Shown here: positions 17,882-26,613 of the stretch, piece after piece | Layout of the letters: every line of letters begins with the position of its first letter | Numbering within the stretch: the stretch's first letter is position 1 | Origin: Gemmatimonadota bacterium | GTDB lineage: Bacteria > Gemmatimonadota > Gemmatimonadetes > Gemmatimonadales > GWC2-71-9 | DNA length: 39,335 nt | Assembly (NCBI GenBank): GCA_003222205.1 | Contig: QHVC01000052.1 | Location: forward strand, 1-39,335 | Direction of reading: 5' to 3' | Notes under the pieces: generated by a model | Seen by the model: the letters and a program-made list of their open reading frames with translations, nothing else | Databases searched by the model: none | What the model was told of the DNA's origin: nothing | Program-made: the position numbers and the translations under genes

Positions 17882-17907
17882 AAAACACGCCGAGCGCCCC
17901 GGGGCTC
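17882..17907 (-). terminator. hairpin between rpsO and pnp
   Basis: On the minus strand a GC-rich imperfect hairpin (17892-17907, six pairs with one bulged C) is followed about six bases later by a TTTT run (17885-17882). It may be a weak terminator after rpsO or a processing structure in the pnp leader. Both roles are known for the rpsO-pnp junction in other bacteria. Confidence 0.35.
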
Positions 17908-17941
17908 TGTACCGGGACGCCTGGCGCGACGCCTTCTCCAT

Positions 17942-18199
17942 CTAATGGCGGAGACCCAGCTCGTCGATGAGCTGCCGATACCGTTCCAGGTCGGTCCGCT
18001 TGAGGTACTCCAACAGGCGGCGGCGCTTGCTGACCATTTTCAGCAGGCCCCGCTGCCCGTGGTAGTCCTTGGAGTGAACCCGGAAGTGCTCGGTGAGGCT
18101 GTTGATCCGCTCGGTGAGCAGCGCCACCTGGACCGGGGTCGATCCCGAGTCCTTCTCGTGCTGCCCGTACTTCCGGACCGGCGTCGTCTTGTCGAACAT
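17942..18199 (-). CDS. rpsO: 30S ribosomal protein uS15
   Basis: Primary 16S rRNA-binding protein of the small-subunit platform. The core is unmistakable ([39 protein letters not shown]). At 85 residues it is about four shorter than usual; the shortening is in the first helix. Start ATG 18199. It is divergent from the Ser/Thr kinase with 65 bp between the starts, which should contain its promoter. Confidence 0.96.
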   Translation of the reverse strand: MFDKTTPVRKYGQHEKDSGSTPVQVALLTERINSLTEHFRVHSKDYHGQRGLLKMVSKRRRLLEYLKRTDLERYRQLIDELGLRH

Positions 18200-18264
18200 C
18201 GCTCCGATTCCCTAATCGTTAGTAGCAGCGTAAGTTAGATGCTCCCCGCGCCCTTGTAAAGCCC

Positions 18265-19254
18265 GTGACGAACGCTGCGACCGACCTCGTCGGCCACCCC
18301 CTGGGCCCCTACCAGCTCGAGCGATTGCTCGGGCAGGGCGGCTTCGCCTGGGTGTTCGTAGGACGCGAAGCCGACGGCACGCCCGTCGCCGTCAAGGTGT
18401 TGAAGCCGCGCTACGCCGGTGACCCGCAGTTCGAGTCGCGCTTCCGCAACGAGAGCGAGACCGCGGCCAAGCTGGAGCACCCCAACATCATCCGTATCCG
18501 CTCGGTAGGGAAATCGGGCGGCAACGTCTACTTCGCCATGGACCTGTGCGCGGAGAGCCTGGGGACCCTGATCGCCAACGAAGGGCCGCTCGCCGAGGAC
18601 GAGATCGTGCGGATCGCGCGCGACGTCACCAACGGACTGGCGTTCGCCCACCGCCGCGGGGTAATCCACCGCGACCTGAAAGTCGACAACGTGCTGCTGC
18701 ACTCGGACGGCAGCGCGGTGCTCACCGATTTCGGGATCGCGCGCGCGATTTCGGGCTACGTCGCCTCGACGGGCGTGAACATGACCATCGGGACGCCGCA
18801 CTACCTCTCCCCCGAGCAGGCGCAGGGGCGCTCCATCGACCAGCGCGCGGACTTCTACGCCCTCGGCGTAACGCTCTACAAGGCCGCGACCGGCGAGGTG
18901 CCCTTCACCTCCGCGGACTGGTTCGAGTTGGCGCGCATGCACGTCGAGGACCCACCGCCGCCGCTGCGCAAGAAGCGGCCCGAGCTCTCGAAGCGGTTTG
19001 AGCGGGTGGTGATCAAGTGTCTCGCCAAACACCCTGACGACCGCTACCGCGACGCGACGGAGCTGCTGGCCGACCTGGCGGAGGTGCAGGAGAAGCGACG
19101 CGCCACCGCGGAGATTGGAATGGCCCCGGTGGGAACAAGACAAATCCTGGCGATTAGGGACCCGAGGAGCAAGGCCACGCCCTGGCTGCTGCTCGCCGCC
19201 GTGGCCGTGGCACTGATCGCCGCCGTCGCGCTGATCGTGCGCCTGATGCGCTAA
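18265..19254 (+). CDS. tail-anchored serine/threonine protein kinase
   Basis: Hanks-type (PknB-like) kinase, 329 residues. The nucleotide loop LLGQGGFAWVF is at 21-31, catalytic Lys44 in VAVKVLKP, HRDLKVDN at 136-142 (Asp137), DFG at 155-157, and activation segment GTPHYLSPEQ. The kinase domain ends near residue 275, and one membrane helix (about 305-325) lies at the very C terminus with only three residues after it. There is therefore no PASTA or other extracellular sensor domain. It would be a cytoplasmic kinase tethered to the membrane. GTG start without Shine-Dalgarno. No cognate phosphatase in view. Its stop overlaps that of the convergent gene. Confidence 0.93.
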   Translation: MTNAATDLVGHPLGPYQLERLLGQGGFAWVFVGREADGTPVAVKVLKPRYAGDPQFESRFRNESETAAKLEHPNIIRIRSVGKSGGNVYFAMDLCAESLGTLIANEGPLAEDEIVRIARDVTNGLAFAHRRGVIHRDLKVDNVLLHSDGSAVLTDFGIARAISGYVASTGVNMTIGTPHYLSPEQAQGRSIDQRADFYALGVTLYKAATGEVPFTSADWFELARMHVEDPPPPLRKKRPELSKRFERVVIKCLAKHPDDRYRDATELLADLAEVQEKRRATAEIGMAPVGTRQILAIRDPRSKATPWLLLAAVAVALIAAVALIVRLMR

Positions 19255-19625
19255 CGGAACACGCCCCGAATGGCAGCCAGCACGCGAGAGAGGAATCCAC
19301 CCTGTGCCCGCGCGCCCCCTTCCCCCTTCCCCCCTCCCCCTTCACTGAGTACGACCTCCACCGCGACGCGCAGCTGCGTTTCGTACTCGCGGGGAAACGG
19401 CCGCTCGGCAGCTGTGATGAGAAACCCCGGCTGGTTCGGCGCGCCCGCGAGCTCGACGACCCCCGGCGCGGCCCGCTCGATGACCTCGACGATGGGCCGG
19501 AGTCCTTCCCCCTGCCCCCTGCCCCCTGCCCCGTAATACCGGCTGGCCACCGCGACGACGACCTGTTCCGCCTTCACGCGTCCGGCGAGATACGCCTCCA
19601 GCACCTGCTTAATGGTGGAAGACAC
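19251..19625 (-). CDS. small uncharacterised protein downstream of rseP
   Basis: I do not recognise this 124-residue protein. It begins with a helical stretch (IKQVLEAYLAGRVKAEQVVV, about residues 5-24), has a central part PIVEVIERAAPGVVELAG and ends FLSRVLAAIRGVFR. Two G-rich DNA tracts (19504-19532 and 19315-19343) encode Gly-rich segments within it. Start could be GTG 19625 (overlaps the rseP end) or GTG 19604; neither has a good Shine-Dalgarno. It is cotranscribed with rseP by position. Its TAG stop overlaps the TAA of the convergent kinase gene. No membrane segment or signal peptide. Confidence 0.6.
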   Translation of the reverse strand: MSSTIKQVLEAYLAGRVKAEQVVVAVASRYYGAGGRGQGEGLRPIVEVIERAAPGVVELAGAPNQPGFLITAAERPFPREYETQLRVAVEVVLSEGGGGKGEGGARAQGGFLSRVLAAIRGVFR

Positions 19626-20979
19626 TGTTGAAAATGCGGATGAGATCGTTGGACGTCGCCAGCAGCAGCAGCCCGATGATGAAGAGGAATCCCAGCTGCG
19701 TGAGGCGCAGGCGGACGGAGAGCGACAGCGGCTGACGGCGGATCGCCTCGGCGGCAAGGAACATCAGCTGCCCCCCGTCGAGGATGGGCACCGGGAGCAG
19801 GTTCAGGATGGCGAGGTTGATCGAGATCAGCGCCAGGAACGCCAGGAACGACACCAGGCCCGCACGCGCGGCCTGCCCCGACTGCTGGCCGATGGCGATC
19901 GGGCCGCCGAGCTGGCGCAGCGACAGCTCGCCGGTAAACAGGCCCCGGACGATGGACACGATGAGCTTCGCGGAGGTGACCGTATTCCGGGCCCCTTCGC
20001 CGATCGCGCCGATGACGCCAAAACGCTGGCGCGTGATCGGCGTCGTGGCCCCGATTCCCGCGAACCCGTACGCCACCTCCGCGCCGGTGTGCGGATCCGG
20101 ACCGAACTGTCGCTCCGGCACGAGCCGTACGTCGACGGTGCGACCGTCGCGCCACACGGTTACCGCCACCGGCCGGTGAACGCTGCGACGGACGAGTCTG
20201 GTGAACTGGGTCCACGACAACACCGTGTCGCCGTTCGCCCGCACCACCAGATCGCCCGGCTTGAGCCCGGCCCGGTCGGCCGGGAGCCCGGGCGTCACGA
20301 CGTCGATGCGGCATGGGAAGAAGCTCTCGAGCGCGCGCAGCAGCGCGCCCCGCGCTTCCTGATCGCCGCGCGGGACGTCCAGCACGATAGGCGCGGGCCG
20401 TCCGGCGACCGCGATGCGCAGCGGCGCGGGCTCGGTGGCGAGCTCCGTCAGCACGTCTTCCCACGTGCGCACCGTGTCACCGTTGATAGCGACGATCCGG
20501 TCACCTTGGCGCAATTGGGCCAAGGCCTCGCCCCCCTTGGGCAGCAGCGACGCCCAGACCGTGTCGACTTGCGTCGTGTTGGTCCGGCTCGCCCCGACGG
20601 TCGCCGCGAGCCCGGTATACACGACGAACGCGAGGACCACGTTCATAGTCACGCCGGCCGCCAGGACGACCGCCCGCGCCCAGATCGGTTGGCGATCGAA
20701 CGCTCGCGCCGGGTCGACCGGCACGCTGGACTTGCCGCCCTCGAGGTCCCCCGACATCCCTTCGTCTTCCATCCCCGCCATCTTCACGTAGCCGCCGATC
20801 GGCAGCCACGAGATCCAGTACTCGGTCTCCCCGCGGTGCCAAGCGACGATGGGCCGCCCGAAGCCGAGCGAGAAGCGCAGCACCTGCACGCCCACCGCCT
20901 TCGCGGCCAGAAAGTGGCCCGCCTCGTGTACGAAGATGAGCACCCCGATGACCACGAGGAACGCGACGACCGTCAGCAC
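19609..20979 (-). CDS. rseP: RIP metalloprotease RseP
   Basis: Site-2 intramembrane zinc protease, 456 residues. HEAGH motif at residues 18-22 in the first membrane segment, membrane-re-entrant region WLPIGGYVKMAGMEDEG, two PDZ-like domains in the middle (LRQGDRIVAINGDTV and GLKPGDLVVRANGDTV) and the second zinc-ligand motif NLLPVPILDGGQ near the C terminus. It would cleave anti-sigma factors or leftover signal peptides in the inner membrane. Start GTG 20979, with GGGAGG four bases upstream inside the end of dxr. End of the rpsB-to-rseP cluster, followed by an unknown gene. Confidence 0.95.
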   Translation of the reverse strand: MLTVVAFLVVIGVLIFVHEAGHFLAAKAVGVQVLRFSLGFGRPIVAWHRGETEYWISWLPIGGYVKMAGMEDEGMSGDLEGGKSSVPVDPARAFDRQPIWARAVVLAAGVTMNVVLAFVVYTGLAATVGASRTNTTQVDTVWASLLPKGGEALAQLRQGDRIVAINGDTVRTWEDVLTELATEPAPLRIAVAGRPAPIVLDVPRGDQEARGALLRALESFFPCRIDVVTPGLPADRAGLKPGDLVVRANGDTVLSWTQFTRLVRRSVHRPVAVTVWRDGRTVDVRLVPERQFGPDPHTGAEVAYGFAGIGATTPITRQRFGVIGAIGEGARNTVTSAKLIVSIVRGLFTGELSLRQLGGPIAIGQQSGQAARAGLVSFLAFLALISINLAILNLLPVPILDGGQLMFLAAEAIRRQPLSLSVRLRLTQLGFLFIIGLLLLATSNDLIRIFNSVFHH

Positions 20980-22100
20980 GCGGCCTCCCGCGCCAGCCGC
21001 CGAGCGGCCGCGTCGGCGGCGAGCACGGCCTCGAGCGAGTCCGCGGGCCCACCCGGGTGCGCCGCGAGCACGCCCTCGATCACGGTGGCGATGCGGCCGA
21101 ATTTGAGTCGGCCGTTCAGGAACAGCTCGACCGCCACCTCGTTCGCCGCGTTGAACGCCGCCGGCGTGGTACCGCCGGCCTTCCCCGCCGCCCGACCCAT
21201 CGCGTACGCCGGGAAGACGTTGGGCGGCACCGGCTCGAAGGTGAGGCTGCCGATCTCCACGGGGTCGAACCGTCGCGTCCCGGCGTCGGCCACACGCTCG
21301 GGGTGGGTCAAGGCGTAAAGGATGGGCAGCTCCATCGTCGGGAAACCCACCTGGGCGAGGACGGAGCCGTCCACGAACTCGCAAAACGCGTGCACCACGG
21401 ACTGCGGGTGGATCACGACCTCCACCTGGTCGATCTCCACACCGAAGAGGAAGTGCGCCTCGATTACTTCCAGCGCCTTGTTGACGAGGGTCGCCGAGTC
21501 CACGGTGATCTTGCGCCCCATCTTCCAGGTCGGGTGCTGGAGGGCTTCGGCCACGCTCGCCTCGCCGGCGCGCTCCGCGCTCCAGGTGCGGAACGGGCCA
21601 CCCGACGCCGTGAGGATGAGACGCGCCAGCTCCGTCGGGCGCCGGCCCGTGAGACATTGGAGCACGGCGCTGTGCTCGGAGTCGACCGGAACGATCTCGC
21701 CCCCGCCTTCCCGCGCCGCGCGCGTGACGAGGTCGCCGGCCATCACCAGCGTTTCCTTGTTCGCGAGGGCTACCCGCTTGCCTGCGCGCAGCGCCGCAAG
21801 CGTGGCCTCCAGCCCCGCGGCGCCCACGATGCCGTTGACGACGATGCTCACGTCGGGGCGTGTCGCCGCCTCGACGAGGCAGATGTTCCCCTTCCCCCAT
21901 CCCCCTTCCCCGGCAGTTCCCCCATTCACCAGCCCCACGTAGCTCGGCTTCCACTCCGCCGCCTGGCTGGCGAGCAGCTCTGTGTTCGAGTGCCCCGTCA
22001 GCGCGACGACCCGGAAGCGATGGCGCTGCCGCGCGAGCACCTGGAGCGTCGAGCAGCCGATCGACCCGGTCGAGCCGAGCACCGCGACGCCGACGGTCAC
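20973..22100 (-). CDS. dxr: 1-deoxy-D-xylulose 5-phosphate reductoisomerase
   Basis: Second enzyme of the MEP pathway, making MEP from DXP with NADPH. The NADPH-binding VLGSTGSIGCSTL is at the N terminus. Other family motifs are LANKETLVMAG, PVDSEHSAVLQCL and ASGGPFR, followed by HPTWKMGRKITVDSATLVNK and AANEVAVELFL. 375 residues. Between residues about 58 and 72 a G-rich DNA tract (21887-21923) replaces the usual sequence with a Gly/Trp/Lys loop. GTG start overlapping the cdsA stop (GTGA). It supplies isoprenoid precursors used by uppS and plausibly by the geranylgeranyl reductase. Confidence 0.96.
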   Translation of the reverse strand: MTVGVAVLGSTGSIGCSTLQVLARQRHRFRVVALTGHSNTELLASQAAEWKPSYVGLVNGGTAGEGGWGKGNICLVEAATRPDVSIVVNGIVGAAGLEATLAALRAGKRVALANKETLVMAGDLVTRAAREGGGEIVPVDSEHSAVLQCLTGRRPTELARLILTASGGPFRTWSAERAGEASVAEALQHPTWKMGRKITVDSATLVNKALEVIEAHFLFGVEIDQVEVVIHPQSVVHAFCEFVDGSVLAQVGFPTMELPILYALTHPERVADAGTRRFDPVEIGSLTFEPVPPNVFPAYAMGRAAGKAGGTTPAAFNAANEVAVELFLNGRLKFGRIATVIEGVLAAHPGGPADSLEAVLAADAAARRLAREAAC

Positions 22101-22981
22101 AGCTGGAAGACGATGTAGAGCAGCGCCGTCGCCGGGATCGCGAAGTACAGCGAGTCGAGGCGATCGAGCAGGCCGCCGTGGCCGGGGATCAGGTCCGAGG
22201 AGTCTTTCACGCCGGCTTCCCGCTTGAGCAGCGACTCCGCCACGTCGCCCACCTGTCCGAACAACGCCACGACGACGCCGACCAGCGTGAGCTCGAGGGC
22301 GGAGAGGGACAGCGCGGCCCGCGCGGGAAGGAGCGCACGGTAGGCGAACGCGGCGGCCACGGCCGCGACCAGCCCGCCGATCGCCCCGGCCCAGGTCTTG
22401 TTGGGGCTTACCACGGGAGCCAGCTTGGGCCCCCCCACAGTGGTCCCCACGGCCATCGCCACCGTGTCACACACCCACATGATGACCAGCGGCAGCGCGG
22501 CATAGGCGAGGCCCACGAGGGGGTTCACCGTCGCCACCGGCCCATACCGCAACAGGTACAGCAGGCTCAGCAGCCCCGAGGCGTAGAGCGGACCGAGGAT
22601 CGTGACGGCGATGGCGGTGAGCGGCCGCTCGGTGGGAGCCCGCACGCGCAACGCGGCACCGAAAACGCTCAAGACCCAAACGGCGCCCAGCGACAGCAGC
22701 AGCGAAGCATCGGATCCGCAGTAAAAGCATTGCACGCCGAGCGCGGTCGCGGGCAGCCCGAGGTACCCAAGCACCGGCAGCGCCGCGGCGCCGAGCAACC
22801 CGAGCTCCGTGAGCGGCCGGATGCCCTGCCGCTGCGCGAGCGCGTACACTTCCCAGGTGCCGCGCATGCCCAGCACGGCCAGCAGCAACGCGAGCACCCA
22901 GCCGCCCTGGTAGATCACCCAGAGCGCGACGGGGATGGCGACCGCCGCGAACGCAATCCGCAGCATCAGATTGCGGGACAT
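22097..22981 (-). CDS. cdsA: phosphatidate cytidylyltransferase
   Basis: Integral membrane enzyme forming CDP-diacylglycerol from phosphatidic acid and CTP, the branch point of phospholipid synthesis. 294 residues with about eight membrane segments. The C-terminal CdsA signature is visible (SPNKTWAGAIGG, then LFGQVGDVAESLLKREAGVKD and PGHGGLLDRLDS). ATG at 22981 overlaps the uppS stop (ATGA). A longer upstream extension is uppS read out of frame. Confidence 0.96.
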   Translation of the reverse strand: MSRNLMLRIAFAAVAIPVALWVIYQGGWVLALLLAVLGMRGTWEVYALAQRQGIRPLTELGLLGAAALPVLGYLGLPATALGVQCFYCGSDASLLLSLGAVWVLSVFGAALRVRAPTERPLTAIAVTILGPLYASGLLSLLYLLRYGPVATVNPLVGLAYAALPLVIMWVCDTVAMAVGTTVGGPKLAPVVSPNKTWAGAIGGLVAAVAAAFAYRALLPARAALSLSALELTLVGVVVALFGQVGDVAESLLKREAGVKDSSDLIPGHGGLLDRLDSLYFAIPATALLYIVFQL

Positions 22982-23721
22982 CAGGCGCCGACCTTGCCGA
23001 AGCGGCGCTCGCGCCGCTGGTAGTCGAGGATCGCTTCGAACAGGTGCCGGCGCGTAAAATCGGGCCACAGCACGCCGGTGAGGTACAGCTCGGCGTACGC
23101 CAGCTGCCAGAGCAGGAAGTTCGATAACCGCTGCTCACCGGAGGTGCGGATCAGGAGGTCGGGGTCGCCCCACGGGGCGGTGTACAGCTTGTCCCCGACG
23201 GCGCCCTCGTCGATCGCTTCGAGGCGCCGCGTGCCCCGCAACACCTCCTCCGCCAGCAGGCGCGCGGCCCGCGCCAGCTCCGCCCGGGACGAATACGAGA
23301 TGCAGAGGTTGAGCGCCAGCCGCTTGCCGCTCCGCGTTTCGCGCTCGATACGCTCCACGGCCGCGAGGGCGCCCCCCGCCAGGCGCCCGCGATCGCCGAG
23401 CACGCTGACCTGCACCCCCTGGCCTCGGAGCTCCTCGCACTCCTTCGCGATGTACTCCTCGAGCAGCCCCATCAGGGCGGAGATCTCGCTCGGCGGGCGC
23501 TGCCAGTTCTCCTCAGAGAAGGCGAAGAGCGTGAGCACCTCGACCCCCGCCTCGATGGCGCCTTCCACGGCTTCGCGCACGGAGGTCATGCCGGCACGGT
23601 GACCGAGGGGCCGCGGCAGCCGCCGCTCGCGCGCCCAGCGCCCGTTGCCATCCATGATGATGGCGACGTGGCGCGGCACGGCGCCGTTGAGCTTGAGCTG
23701 CCCCAGGAGGTCGTCGGGCAC
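22981..23721 (-). CDS. uppS: undecaprenyl diphosphate synthase (cis-prenyltransferase)
   Basis: Condenses isopentenyl units onto farnesyl diphosphate to make the lipid carrier for peptidoglycan. 246 residues. Conserved regions are VAIIMDGNGRWA, the FAFSEENWQRP loop and RTSGEQRLSNFLLWQLAYAE. It starts with a GTG one base after the frr stop and is coupled to cdsA. Confidence 0.96.
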   Translation of the reverse strand: MPDDLLGQLKLNGAVPRHVAIIMDGNGRWARERRLPRPLGHRAGMTSVREAVEGAIEAGVEVLTLFAFSEENWQRPPSEISALMGLLEEYIAKECEELRGQGVQVSVLGDRGRLAGGALAAVERIERETRSGKRLALNLCISYSSRAELARAARLLAEEVLRGTRRLEAIDEGAVGDKLYTAPWGDPDLLIRTSGEQRLSNFLLWQLAYAELYLTGVLWPDFTRRHLFEAILDYQRRERRFGKVGA

Positions 23722-23722
23722 C

Positions 23723-24277
23723 TCAGACCTCCATGATCTCCGCTTCCTTGGCCTTCACCGTCTCCTCGACCAGCTTCAGGTGGTCGTCGTGGAGTTTCTG
23801 CACGTCCTTCTCTGCGTGCTTCTTGTCATCCTCGGACACGTGCTCGGTCTTCTTGATGCGGCTGATCGCTTCGGTGCGGGCGTGGCGGATCGCGACGCGC
23901 CCCTCCTCGGCGAACTTGTGCACGACTTTCACCAGCTCGCGGCGACGCTCTTCGGTGAGCGGCGGCAGGGGGATCCGGATGAGATTGCCGTCGTTGGCGG
24001 GATTGAGCCCCAGGTCCGAAGCGAGGATCGCCTTCTCAACGGCCTTGATCAGCGCCTTGTCCCACGGCTGCACGGTCAGGAGCTTGGGCTCCGGCGCCGC
24101 GACGCTCGCCACCTGATTCAGGGGCATCTCGCTCCCGTACGCCTCCACCTTCACGAGATCGAGGAGCGAGGTCGTCGCCTTTCCGGTCCGCACGGTCGCG
24201 AACTCGCGCTTGACGGCCTCGACCGCCTTGTCCATCGCCTGCTTCGACTGCCGGACGTGGTCCTGGATGGGCGTCAT
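23723..24277 (-). CDS. frr: ribosome-recycling factor
   Basis: Splits post-termination ribosomes together with EF-G. 184 residues, normal. Typical sequence: [17 protein letters not shown] near the N terminus, [40 protein letters not shown] and a charged C-terminal helix ending [13 protein letters not shown] at 24277, ATGA overlap with pyrH. Confidence 0.97.
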   Translation of the reverse strand: MTPIQDHVRQSKQAMDKAVEAVKREFATVRTGKATTSLLDLVKVEAYGSEMPLNQVASVAAPEPKLLTVQPWDKALIKAVEKAILASDLGLNPANDGNLIRIPLPPLTEERRRELVKVVHKFAEEGRVAIRHARTEAISRIKKTEHVSEDDKKHAEKDVQKLHDDHLKLVEETVKAKEAEIMEV

Positions 24278-24996
24278 TGAACGATCGTGCCGACGCGCTC
24301 GCCGGCAAGGATCCGCGCCGTCGCGCCGGGCTGGTTGATGTTGAACACCACGATGGGCAGCGAGTTCTCCTTGCACAGCCCGAACGCGTTGGCGTCCATC
24401 ACCGCATACCCCTTGACCAGGGCCTCCTGGAAGGTGAGCTGCGGGATGAACGTGGCCTTGGGCTCCTTCTTCGGATCGGCCGTGTATACGCCGTCCACGT
24501 TCGTCGCCTTCATCAGGACCTGCGCCTCGATCTCCAGGGCCCGCAGCACCGCCGCCGTGTCGGTGGAAAAGTACGGGTTCCCCGTCCCGCCCGCGAAGAT
24601 CACCATGCGGCCCTTCTCCAGGTGCCGGACGGCGCGGCGCCGGATGTACGGCTCCGCCAGCTCCTCCATGCGGATCGCCGTCATCACGCGCGTATCGACG
24701 CCCTTCTTCTCCAGAATGTCCTGGAGGGCGAGCGCGTTGATGACCGTCGCCAGCATCCCCATGTAGTCGGCGGAGACGCGGTCCATCCCCTGCTGGCTCG
24801 CCGTCGTGCCGCGGAGGATGTTCCCCCCGCCGACGACCAGTCCCAGCTGCACGCCGAGCCCCGCCACCGACTTGAGCTCGTCGGTCAGCCGGTCGATGAC
24901 GCCGAAGTCGATCCCCGACCCGCCGCTCTTGCCGCCCGCGAACGCCTCCCCCGAGACCTTGAGGAGGGCGCGCGAGTAGGCGAGCTGGGGCGCCAC
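24274..24996 (-). CDS. pyrH: UMP kinase
   Basis: Amino-acid-kinase-fold enzyme phosphorylating UMP to UDP. 240 residues. [11 protein letters not shown] at the N terminus, [33 protein letters not shown] (given in part) and the ATP-site segment [19 protein letters not shown] start immediately after the tsf stop (TGA-GTG). Confidence 0.96.
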   Translation of the reverse strand: MAPQLAYSRALLKVSGEAFAGGKSGGSGIDFGVIDRLTDELKSVAGLGVQLGLVVGGGNILRGTTASQQGMDRVSADYMGMLATVINALALQDILEKKGVDTRVMTAIRMEELAEPYIRRRAVRHLEKGRMVIFAGGTGNPYFSTDTAAVLRALEIEAQVLMKATNVDGVYTADPKKEPKATFIPQLTFQEALVKGYAVMDANAFGLCKENSLPIVVFNINQPGATARILAGERVGTIVQ

Positions 24997-25605
24997 TCAG
25001 GCGCCCCCGAGCTCGAAGCGCACGAACCGCCGCACCTGGACGTTCTCGCCGGTCTTGGCGGCGAGCTCCTTGACCAGGTCGGCGATGGTCTTGCTCCCGT
25101 CGCGCACGAACTTCTGCTCCAGGAGGACGCGCTCCTCGTAGAAGCTGTTGATCCGCCCCTCGACGATCTTTTCCTTGACGTGGTCCGGTTTCTTCTCCCC
25201 GGCCACCTGCGCGCGGTAGATCTCCCGCTCCTTGGCGATCACGTCCACGGGGATATCCTCGCGCCGCAGCGCGATCGGCGCGGTGGACGCGATCTGGTGC
25301 GTCAGGTCCTTGGCGAGCTGCTTGAACTCCTCCGTGTTGGCCACGAAATCGGTCTCACAGTTCACTTCCACCAGCACACCGACCTTGCCGTTGTGGTGCA
25401 CGTACGCGGCGATCAGACCCTGCGACGCCTCGCGCCCGGCCCGCTTGTCCGCCTTAGCCGCGCCCCGCTTCCGGAGGATGTCGACGGCCTTGTCGATGTC
25501 CCCGCCCGCTTCCTCGAGGGCCTTCTTGCAATCCATCATCCCCGCACCCGTGCGGGCGCGAAGCTCGGCCACAAGCTTTGCCGGGATCTCTCTCACTGTC
25601 GTCAC
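24997..25605 (-). CDS. tsf: translation elongation factor Ts
   Basis: Guanine-nucleotide exchange factor for EF-Tu. The signature TGAGMMDCKKALEEAGGD is near the N terminus, with VNCETDFVANTEEF in the core domain. 202 residues, a short form. Three GTG codons compete as start (25614, 25605, 25596). I prefer 25605 because a GAGGAG lies eight bases before it. A strong hairpin plus T-run precedes the gene, so its expression may be reduced relative to rpsB or have its own promoter. Confidence 0.95.
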   Translation of the reverse strand: MTTVREIPAKLVAELRARTGAGMMDCKKALEEAGGDIDKAVDILRKRGAAKADKRAGREASQGLIAAYVHHNGKVGVLVEVNCETDFVANTEEFKQLAKDLTHQIASTAPIALRREDIPVDVIAKEREIYRAQVAGEKKPDHVKEKIVEGRINSFYEERVLLEQKFVRDGSKTIADLVKELAAKTGENVQVRRFVRFELGGA

Positions 25606-25620
25606 GCTCCTCACTCCTCA

Positions 25621-25661
25621 TAAAAACGCCGCCCTCGCGCCGTGGGGCTGGGAGGGCGGCG
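25621..25661 (-). terminator. intrinsic terminator/attenuator between rpsB and tsf
   Basis: On the minus strand a perfect 10-bp GC stem (CGCCGCCCTC at 25661-25652, partner GAGGGCGGCG at 25636-25627) with a 15-base loop is followed directly by TTTTT (25626-25622). This is a textbook factor-independent terminator shape. It lies 33 bp after the rpsB stop and just before the tsf ribosome-binding site. Confidence 0.8.
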
Positions 25662-25694
25662 GGTGGTTGATCCGAGCACTCCGGCGGGTGCCGC

Positions 25695-26576
25695 CTAGCC
25701 CTCGGCCCCACCGGTGGGCTCGCTCGCCGCGGGGGCGTCCTCGGTCTTCAGCCGGGCGGCGATCGCCTCCGGCTTGGGCCGCCGCTTGCGGCGGGCGGGC
25801 TTCTTGTGGGTATCCCCCTCCGCCTCCGCTTCGACCCCCGTTTCGGTCGAATACGTCACCGCTTCACCCTCCTCCGTCGCCTCCCGCAACGGCGACTGGC
25901 GCCGGGCTTCGCTGATGACATCGGAGAGCGCCGCCGTGATCAGCGAGACAGCGCGGATCGCGTCGTCGTTGCCCGGGATCGGCACCGTGATGACGTCCGG
26001 GTCCGCGTTCGTGTCCACGATCGCCACGACCGGGATGCCGAGCTTGTTCGCTTCGTTGATCGCGATGCGCTCCTTCTTGGCGTCCACGACGAACAGCGCG
26101 CCGGCCAACCGGTTCATGTTCTTGATGCCCGAGAGGTACTTCTCGAGCTTCAGGCGCTCGCGGTCGAACAGCAGCTGCTCCTTTTTGGTGTGGTGCTGGT
26201 ACTCGCCCTCGGAGAGGCCCTGCTCCAGCTCGCGCAGCCGCTTGATCTGCTTCTTGATGGTCTGGAAGTTGGTGAGCGTGCCGCCCAGCCACCGCTCCGT
26301 CACGTAGAACCCACCGCAGCGTTGCGCTTCCGCCTGGATGATGCCCTTGAGCTGCTTCTTCGTGCACACGAAGAGCACGCCCTCGTTACGCAGCACGACG
26401 CTGCGCAGCAGCTCCTGGGCCTGCTGGAGCTGATGCAGGGTCTTCTGGAGATCGATGATGTAGATGCCCGAGCGCTCGGCGAAGATGAAGCGCCGCATCT
26501 TGGGGTTCCACCGTCGGGTCTGGTGCCCGAAGTGGACCCCCGCCTCGAGCAGGTCCTGCAACTGGGGTTGTGCCAT
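25695..26576 (-). CDS. rpsB: 30S ribosomal protein uS2 with a long charged C-terminal tail
   Basis: Small-subunit protein that helps recruit uS1. Core typical of the family: LLEAGVHFGHQTRRWNPKM, IDLQKTLHQL, ERWLGGTLTNFQTI and VVAIVDTNADPD. The core ends about residue 225; a further roughly 70 residues are an acidic then very basic, Ala/Pro-rich tail (KKPARRKRRPKPEA), longer than in E. coli. ATG 26576 with AAGGTGG upstream. First gene of the cluster running to rseP; a structured leader lies just upstream. Confidence 0.97.
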   Translation of the reverse strand: MAQPQLQDLLEAGVHFGHQTRRWNPKMRRFIFAERSGIYIIDLQKTLHQLQQAQELLRSVVLRNEGVLFVCTKKQLKGIIQAEAQRCGGFYVTERWLGGTLTNFQTIKKQIKRLRELEQGLSEGEYQHHTKKEQLLFDRERLKLEKYLSGIKNMNRLAGALFVVDAKKERIAINEANKLGIPVVAIVDTNADPDVITVPIPGNDDAIRAVSLITAALSDVISEARRQSPLREATEEGEAVTYSTETGVEAEAEGDTHKKPARRKRRPKPEAIAARLKTEDAPAASEPTGGAEG

Positions 26577-26613
26577 GCCCACCTTTCCGGGTTCATCCGC
26601 CGCCGCTCTCATC

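Noticed and set aside
18200-18264. Promoters for rpsO and the Ser/Thr kinase in their shared upstream region
   Set aside because: Some TA-rich hexamers exist (for example TTAGAT, TGTAAA), but none has a matching -35 at the right distance.
19609-21954. A long frame suggesting an N-terminal extension of RseP
   Set aside because: The extension is dxr out of frame. GTG 20979 with a strong Shine-Dalgarno gives the normal protein.
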